From Anaerolineae bacterium (lineage in GTDB: Bacteria > Chloroflexota > Anaerolineae > Aggregatilineales > Phototrophicaceae): a stretch of DNA of 64,000 nt. The notes under the pieces were generated by a model. That model made no database searches, was not told where the DNA came from, and saw only the letters and a list, made by a program, of their open reading frames with translations. Where the stretch lies: the NCBI GenBank assembly GCA_022821805.1, contig JAJECX010000042.1, forward strand, positions 1-64,000, written 5' to 3'. The position numbers and the translations under genes were made by a program. Of this stretch, positions 58,011 to 64,000 are shown piece by piece (the first letter of the stretch is position 1; every line of letters starts with the position of its first letter).

Positions 58011-58871
58011 ATGGCTGCGGTCGAGACGATTGAAAGAACCAATAGCCTGCTGGCGGCGGGAGAGGCCGTCTACGCTGCCAAGCAGTCGGGACTGTATCGA
58101 ATTGGCGCCGGCGGTGAAGAGCGGAACCTCTATCAGTCGTGGCTGCCCGATCAAGATCTGCCCACCCTTGCGATCGCAAATGCGGGTAATTTGCTGCTGG
58201 CTGGCATCAATGGCGGTGTCGCCCGCTCCGAAGATGGCGGGCGCAGCTGGGAAGCGCGTCAGTTTCGCGAGCCGGCGCCGCTGGTTACCTGCCTGGCGCT
58301 CTCACCTTGCTTTGAGGACGATGGCTGCGCGCTGGCCGGCGCCTTTGAAGATGGCGCCTTCCGCTCGACCGATGGCGGCGAGACTTGGCGCGCGGTAAAT
58401 CACGGTCTGTTCGATCACAGCATCTATGCGCTGGCTCTTTCGCCGCATTTCACCGCTGATGGCATCGCTTATGTCGGCACGGGAAGCGGTATATACCGCA
58501 GCGAAAACGGGGGCCGCCTCTGGTGGGATTTGACCATGCCCGCTGGCGACGAAACGGTGCTGAGCCTGGACTTAGCGGAAAGTGGCGCGCTCTATGCCGG
58601 CTGCGAGACGCGCGGGCTGCTGCGCTTAAGCGACGCCGGCGAAAGCTGGGAGACGCTGCTCGAGACAGACGGCGCGGTGAACGGCGTGTTGCTGACGGCT
58701 AGCGGCGCTATCGTCGCGCAGGTGGATGATGGCGCGCTGATTTCGCGAGATGAAGGCGCGAGCTGGAGCGAAGTAGAGGCGGCTAACGTGGACTGCATGG
58801 CGCTAAACGCTGAGGGCAATATGCTGCTGGCGGCGATGGCGGATGGGAGAATCAAAGGACTGAAACTTTGA
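58011..58871 (+). CDS. Asp-box (BNR/YCF48-like) beta-propeller protein
   Basis: Five Asp-box-like motifs SEDGGRSW, STDGGETW, SENGGRLW, SDAGESW, SRDEGASW; no signal peptide. Confidence 0.85.
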   Translation: MAAVETIERTNSLLAAGEAVYAAKQSGLYRIGAGGEERNLYQSWLPDQDLPTLAIANAGNLLLAGINGGVARSEDGGRSWEARQFREPAPLVTCLALSPCFEDDGCALAGAFEDGAFRSTDGGETWRAVNHGLFDHSIYALALSPHFTADGIAYVGTGSGIYRSENGGRLWWDLTMPAGDETVLSLDLAESGALYAGCETRGLLRLSDAGESWETLLETDGAVNGVLLTASGAIVAQVDDGALISRDEGASWSEVEAANVDCMALNAEGNMLLAAMADGRIKGLKL

Positions 58872-58900
58872 CGCCTTTACCGTACTTCCTTGTGTAAACG

Positions 58901-58919
58901 GGCGACCAGATTGGTCGCC
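58901..58919. repeat. Palindromic intergenic hairpin GGCGACCA-GAT-TGGTCGCC
   Basis: Perfect 8-bp inverted repeat without T tract. Confidence 0.6.
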
Positions 58920-58960
58920 TCTACATTGTTGGCTATACCGGGGAAAAGAGGAAATCGAAA

Positions 58961-60352
58961 ATGACATTTGAACCAACACTCGAATCTGTCAGAACGCATG
59001 AAGTACCCGACTGGTATCACAACGCCAAGTTGGGCATCTTCATCCACTGGGGGCTCTATTCAGTGCCGGCTTGGGCGCCTCACGGCGGCGATATCGGCGA
59101 GGTTTTCCAGAGCGGCGACCTGAGCGCCTGGTTCAGCAACAATTCATACGCCGAGTGGTATCTGAATACCCTGAAGTTTGAAGGCAGCCCGACGCGCGCT
59201 TGGCACAACAAACATTATGGAAGCGGCTTCCACTACGATGACTTCGCCGCTGGCTTCAATTCGGCGCTAAGGCGCTGGAATCCAGCCGACATGGCGGCGC
59301 TCTTCAGCGAGGTCAATGCGCGTTATGTCGTCTTGACCACCAAGCATCACGACGGCTTCACGCTTTGGAACAGCGATATCCCGTGCCCGCGCAAGCGAAA
59401 CTATCATACACTGCGCGATGTCGTCGGCGAGCTGACTGATGCCGTCCGCGATCAAGGCATGCGCATGGCGCTCTATTATTCCGGCGGGTTGGATTGGGCC
59501 TTTAACGAGACGCGTATCGAGGATGTCGCTGATGTCTGGGGCACAATCGTGCAGTCGTCCGAATTCGTTGAGTATTCGGTCGCGCATTGGAAAGAACTGA
59601 TCGACCGCTACCAGCCCTCGATTATGTGGAATGATATCGGCTACCCGGCGGCGGCCGACCTGGGCGAGCTATTCGCCTATTATTACAACAATGTGTCCGA
59701 TGGCGTGATCAACGACCGCTTCACGCAGTCGCGCGATCAGCGGCCCAAAGCGGGCGAAAAGCTGACCGTGCCGCGCGGTCCGCATTTCGATTACATCACC
59801 CCCGAATACGCCACCTTCGACGAGATTCAGGATGTGAAATGGGAATGCTGCCGCGGCATCGGGCACAGCTTCGGCTACAACCGGGCGGAGGGCGATGAGC
59901 AGTTGCTGGCGGAAGACGAGCTGATCCACATGTTCGTCGATATCGTCAGCAAGAATGGCAATCTGCTGCTGAACGTCGGTCCGATGGCCGATGGAGCGAT
60001 CCCGCAAAACCAGGCGGACCGCCTTCGCGCGCTGGGTCGCTGGCTGGATCGCAACGGCGAGGCGGTATTCGACACGCGCCCCTGGCAGCGCGCCGATGGA
60101 AAGACGAGTCAGGGCTTGGACCTGCGTTTCACATCAAATGAATACGCTGTTTACGTCACGCTGCTGGGCGGGCCAAGCGAGAGCGAGCTCCGCATTGAAG
60201 GGCTGGAGGCGCCCGCCAGCGCCGATGTTCAATTGCTGGGGCGGGAAGGCGACTTGAAGTGGGGGCAGGATGGCGCCGACATGGTGATACAACTGCCGGA
60301 CTTGCCCGAGGCGTCGGCGCATTCGCTGCGGATTCAGGGCATAGGTGGCTAG
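58961..60352 (+). CDS. Alpha-L-fucosidase (GH29)
   Basis: WYHNAKLGIFIHWGLYSVPAWAP, YVVLTTKHHDGFTLWNSD, PSIMWNDIGYP, NGNLLLNVGPMADGAIP. Confidence 0.95.
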   Translation: MTFEPTLESVRTHEVPDWYHNAKLGIFIHWGLYSVPAWAPHGGDIGEVFQSGDLSAWFSNNSYAEWYLNTLKFEGSPTRAWHNKHYGSGFHYDDFAAGFNSALRRWNPADMAALFSEVNARYVVLTTKHHDGFTLWNSDIPCPRKRNYHTLRDVVGELTDAVRDQGMRMALYYSGGLDWAFNETRIEDVADVWGTIVQSSEFVEYSVAHWKELIDRYQPSIMWNDIGYPAAADLGELFAYYYNNVSDGVINDRFTQSRDQRPKAGEKLTVPRGPHFDYITPEYATFDEIQDVKWECCRGIGHSFGYNRAEGDEQLLAEDELIHMFVDIVSKNGNLLLNVGPMADGAIPQNQADRLRALGRWLDRNGEAVFDTRPWQRADGKTSQGLDLRFTSNEYAVYVTLLGGPSESELRIEGLEAPASADVQLLGREGDLKWGQDGADMVIQLPDLPEASAHSLRIQGIGG

Positions 60353-61637
60353 ATTGGCGCAAAAAGTCGATTCAACCGTCGAAAGAAATCTGCCCTGGAA
60401 CTTCTCGGTCAATCTGATCGATATCAGCTTCATCACGCTGGCTTTCAGCATCATCTCGCGCGAGACGATCACGCCCTTGCTGATCAGCAACTTGACCGAT
60501 TCCAAGATCGCTATCGGCTTCGTGCCGGCGATTTACAGCATCGCCTATTACCTGCCGCAGCTATTTGCCGCCAATCACGCCGAGCGCCTGAAACGCAAGC
60601 TGCCCTTCGTCATGTTGATAGGCGGCTTGCTGGAGCGCGTGCCTTATCTCTTCGCCGGGCTGGCGATTCTGCTTTTCGCCGAAAGCGCGCCAATCGCCGC
60701 GCTGCTCTGCCTGTATCTGGTGATCGGCTTGGGCGCCTTCGGCAATGGTGTAGCGACGCCGGCCTGGTTCAGCATGATCGGCAAGGTGCTGCCGGTCAAT
60801 CGACGGGGGATTTTCTTCGGCGTCAGCGAGGGCTTGGGCACCTTGATGGGCATCATCGGCGCTTTTTTTGTTGGCCGCGTACTCGACGGCATGGGCTACC
60901 CGCTGAATTTCGCGACGCTCTTCCTGGTTGCCGCCATTTTCATGGGCATTTCCTGGATTGGCTTGGCGCTGAACCGCGAGCCGGAAAGCCCGATCGTCAA
61001 GGAGCATATCCCGTTCAGCCATTATTTTCGGCGCTTGCCAGCGATATTGCGCGAAAATCACAACTATCGGCGCTTCCTGCTCAGTTACTGCATCAGCCGC
61101 CTGAGCACGATGGGCGTCGGTTTCTTCATCATTTATGGCAACGAGCGTTTTCAGTTGAGCGGCGCCGATGTTGGCTTGCTTACGGCGATTCTCATCGGCA
61201 GCCAGGCGGCGATGCAGCTGCTGCTGGGCTGGCTGGCTGATAAACGCGGACACAAAGCCAATCTGACGGTATCGGGATTCGCGCTGGCAGCGGCGGCTGT
61301 ATTGGCGCTGGGCGCTACCGATCTCGTCGGCCTGATACCAGCCTTCGTATTGCTGGGGGTCGGGCTGGCGAGCGATCATGTCTCACGCTTGAATATCATC
61401 CTTGAGTTCGCCGTGCCCGAGGACCAGCCGACCTTCATTGGCTTGACGAATACGCTGCTGGCGCCGGTGGTTTTCCTGGCGCCGATATTCGGCGGCTGGC
61501 TGGCTGATGTCGGCTTCGAGACGCTCTTCACCTTGATGATCGTCTGCGGTTTTGCGGGCGGCGCGCTGCTCTTCACCTGGGTGCGAGAGCCACGCCACAG
61601 TCCGCCGGCGCCAATCAGCGAAAAGCCCAAGGTCTAG
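60345..61637 (+). CDS. MFS transporter
   Basis: ~12 TM segments; GTG start overlaps previous stop by 8 nt; LLGWLADKRGHKANLTVSG loop. Confidence 0.9.
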   Translation: MARLAQKVDSTVERNLPWNFSVNLIDISFITLAFSIISRETITPLLISNLTDSKIAIGFVPAIYSIAYYLPQLFAANHAERLKRKLPFVMLIGGLLERVPYLFAGLAILLFAESAPIAALLCLYLVIGLGAFGNGVATPAWFSMIGKVLPVNRRGIFFGVSEGLGTLMGIIGAFFVGRVLDGMGYPLNFATLFLVAAIFMGISWIGLALNREPESPIVKEHIPFSHYFRRLPAILRENHNYRRFLLSYCISRLSTMGVGFFIIYGNERFQLSGADVGLLTAILIGSQAAMQLLLGWLADKRGHKANLTVSGFALAAAAVLALGATDLVGLIPAFVLLGVGLASDHVSRLNIILEFAVPEDQPTFIGLTNTLLAPVVFLAPIFGGWLADVGFETLFTLMIVCGFAGGALLFTWVREPRHSPPAPISEKPKV

Positions 61638-61652
61638 CCACTCACATCTGGA

Positions 61653-62954
61653 ATGGATGCTGACGTGACCGACTCAGCGGAAAGCCAGGTTGAGCGCAAT
61701 CTCAACTGGAATTTCAGCGTCAATGTGCTGGACAATATGTTTTACGCGCTGGCGATCTCTCTCGTTTCGCAAGAGACGATCATGCCGCTGCTTGTTAGCG
61801 AATTGACCGATTCGACGATCGTCGTCGGACTGATTCCCGCCATCTTCAGCCTGTCATTTCTGCTGCCGCAGCTCTTCGTCGCCAACCACGCCGGCGGCTT
61901 GCGGCGCAAGCTGCCCTTCGTCTTGCTGGGCAGCGGCTTGCTGCAGCGCCTGCCCTACCCTTTGATCGGCCTCGCGCTGCTGCTATTCGCGGTAGAGGCG
62001 CCTGCTATTGCGCTGCTGCTATTTTTCATTGGCATCGCCACAGCCGCCTTCGGTGGCGGCATCGTGACACCCGCCTGGTTCACGATGATCGGCAAGGTCA
62101 TACCCACGCGGCGGCGCGGCATCTTCTTCGGGCTGGCCGATGGCGGCGGCTTGCTGATGGGGGTCATCGGCGCTTACTTCGTCGGGCGCGTACTCGATAT
62201 TGTCGACTATCCGGGCAGTTTCGCCCTGCTCTTCCTAGTCTGCGGCCTCATTCACGCGATTTCCTGGTTTTCGCTCTCACTCACGCGCGAGCCCCCCAGC
62301 GATGCAGTCAAAGAGGCGGTTCCGCTGCGGCATTACTTTCGGCGACTGCCGACAGTGCTGCGCGATCATACCAATTTTCGCCGCTTTCTCATCGGCTATG
62401 CGCTGCTGCGCCTGAGCATGATGTCGGTAAGTTTCTTCATTGTTTTCGGCAATATCAATTATGAACTGAGCGGCGCTGATATTGGCATGCTCAACGCGAT
62501 TTTCATCGGCACGCAAGCGGTGATGCGGCTGCTATTCGGCTGGCTGGGCGATCGCTGGGGGCATAAACGCAATCTGGTGATATCGGCGGCGAGCATGGCG
62601 CTGGCGGCAGCCTTCGCCTTGAATTCAGCCGATGTCGCCGGGCTGATCCCTGCCTTCGTCTGCCTCGCTTGCGCCCTCTCCAGCGATATGGTTTCCCACT
62701 TCAACATCGTGCTGGAATTTGCGGATCCCGCCGATCAGCCGACCTATATCGGGCTGACCAACACCTTGATGGCGCCCTTTACCTTCGCCGGTCCGATCGC
62801 CGCCGGCTGGATCGCGGCAAACGACATCAGTCGGCTATTCATCGTCTCGTTGACGTTTGGCGCAATCGGCGCGGCGCTGTTATGGTGGTGGGTGCGCGAA
62901 CCGCGGTACACGCGCAAGCAGAAGTCGGGAAAGACAAAACGGGAGACAGCATGA
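61653..62954 (+). CDS. MFS transporter (tandem paralogue)
   Basis: Same pattern as previous gene (ESQVERNLNWNFSVNVLDNMFYALAISLVSQETIMPLLVSELTDSTIVVGLIPAIFSL); 15-nt gap. Confidence 0.9.
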   Translation: MDADVTDSAESQVERNLNWNFSVNVLDNMFYALAISLVSQETIMPLLVSELTDSTIVVGLIPAIFSLSFLLPQLFVANHAGGLRRKLPFVLLGSGLLQRLPYPLIGLALLLFAVEAPAIALLLFFIGIATAAFGGGIVTPAWFTMIGKVIPTRRRGIFFGLADGGGLLMGVIGAYFVGRVLDIVDYPGSFALLFLVCGLIHAISWFSLSLTREPPSDAVKEAVPLRHYFRRLPTVLRDHTNFRRFLIGYALLRLSMMSVSFFIVFGNINYELSGADIGMLNAIFIGTQAVMRLLFGWLGDRWGHKRNLVISAASMALAAAFALNSADVAGLIPAFVCLACALSSDMVSHFNIVLEFADPADQPTYIGLTNTLMAPFTFAGPIAAGWIAANDISRLFIVSLTFGAIGAALLWWWVREPRYTRKQKSGKTKRETA

Positions 62955-64000
62955 GCAATACGTACCAAGCAAATTGGGATTCACTGACGCAGCACCAGAC
63001 GCCGAGCTGGTTCAGCGACAGCAAATTCGGCCTCTACGCCCATTGGGGCATCTACAGCGTGCCCGGCTTCGGCAACGAGTGGTATGGCAAGTGGATGCAC
63101 GATCCCGCGCACGAGATTCACCGGCGGCATGTCGAGCAATTTGGTTCACCAAGCGAATATGGCTATACGCGCTTCATCGACGGCTTCACAGCGGAACAGT
63201 ACGATCCCGATGAATGGGCGGAGCTTTTCGCGGCCAGCGGCGCGCGCTACGCTGGTTTTTCGCTGGCGCATCATGATGGCTTCGGCTTATGGGACAGCGA
63301 TGTTTACCGCTGGAACGTTGGCAAGATGGGGCCGAAGCGCGATCTCTATGGCGAGCTGGCGGCGGCGCTGCGGGCGCGCGGACTGCGGCTGGTCGCGCCC
63401 TTCCACATCATCCGCGGCTTCAACTGGTTCCTGCCTGGTTGGAATCAGTGGGATCAAACCTTTGAAGAGGAAGCTGTTGCGCGTGGAATGGCACAAGGCT
63501 GGGAACTATTCGACCCCGAATTCGCCGATTTCTACTGGGTGCAGCAGACCAGCAAGTTCGAAGATTTCTTCGCCGATTGGCAGCGGAAAGTGCGCGAGGT
63601 GATCGACAAATACAAGCCGGATATGATGTGGTTCGATGGCGGCAAATTCCGCGATGATGGCTATGAAGAGACGGCGCTGGAGATCCTGGCGCATTATTTG
63701 AACCAGGCGGAAGACTGGGGCAAAGAAGTGCTGGTGCTGAACAAGCTGCCCGTCAGCATGAAATACAATTTCCATCCCGACTTCGGCGTCATCAACTTTG
63801 AAAAAGGGCGCGACCGACCGCTGCATTACGACCGCCCCTGGAACGATGATATGCGCATCGGCGATCAATCCTGGGGCTGGGTGGAGAATCAGCAGTATGC
63901 CAGCGGGCGCGAGTTGCTCAGCAAGCTGATCGATTGCGCGGCGCGCGGCGGCACGATGATGCTGTCGCTGTCGCCAAAGCCGGATGGCGCAATCCCCGCG
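62951..64000 (+). CDS. Alpha-L-fucosidase (GH29), partial, runs off window end
   Basis: My translation from ATG 62951: WFSDSKFGLYAHWGIYSVPGFGNEWYGKWM..., YAGFSLAHHDGFGLWDSDV, PDMMWFDGGKF; ATGA overlap with the MFS stop. Missing from the ORF track because it has no stop in the window. Confidence 0.92.
   Translation, partial: MSNTYQANWDSLTQHQTPSWFSDSKFGLYAHWGIYSVPGFGNEWYGKWMHDPAHEIHRRHVEQFGSPSEYGYTRFIDGFTAEQYDPDEWAELFAASGARYAGFSLAHHDGFGLWDSDVYRWNVGKMGPKRDLYGELAAALRARGLRLVAPFHIIRGFNWFLPGWNQWDQTFEEEAVARGMAQGWELFDPEFADFYWVQQTSKFEDFFADWQRKVREVIDKYKPDMMWFDGGKFRDDGYEETALEILAHYLNQAEDWGKEVLVLNKLPVSMKYNFHPDFGVINFEKGRDRPLHYDRPWNDDMRIGDQSWGWVENQQYASGRELLSKLIDCAARGGTMMLSLSPKPDGAIPA

Noticed and set aside
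63084-63602. Short ORFs at 62857..63213 and 63084..63602
   Set aside because: Out of frame within the GH29 gene starting at 62951, which is open to the window end.
1-64000. Transposase, integrase, phage or toxin-antitoxin genes
   Set aside because: None recognised in the supplied ORFs; mobile-element claims are limited to short repeats.

Overview
This 64 kb window is GC-rich and gene-dense. It looks like a Chloroflexota (Anaerolineae-like) chromosome, judged from the 16S 5' end, the Thr-Pro-Thr-Asn secretory linkers and the gene content; no database search was run. From 1 to about 41 kb it is mostly housekeeping: a 16S rRNA 5' end with its promoter (minus strand), recR-ybaB-dnaX, rsgA, prfA-prmC, deoC, acpS, guaA, an RpoD-type sigma factor, glycosyltransferases, a class A PBP and a polyprenyl synthase. 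Several unusual domain architectures sit among these: a SixA-nitroreductase fusion, a receiver-like-DUF309 protein, a TIR-FHA protein and a Rieske protein with a large uncharacterised C-terminus. After a tRNA-Arg(ACG) at 41.4 kb the content becomes accessory. It includes a sugar ABC transporter, two CxPxR sulfatases, three GH29 alpha-L-fucosidases, two tandem MFS transporters, an Ldh2-type dehydrogenase, a PhyH dioxygenase, a CRTAC1/ASPIC-UnbV protein, a truncated ABC permease and a FN3/TPT-repeat secreted protein. This is best read as a candidate fucose-rich, possibly sulfated, glycan utilisation island. Embedded in it is a two-gene unit: a divergent GroEL paralogue in which the catalytic Asp398 position is Arg, followed directly by an Asp-box beta-propeller. 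The most interesting items are the GroEL-like/propeller pair, the TIR-FHA protein and the fucan island.
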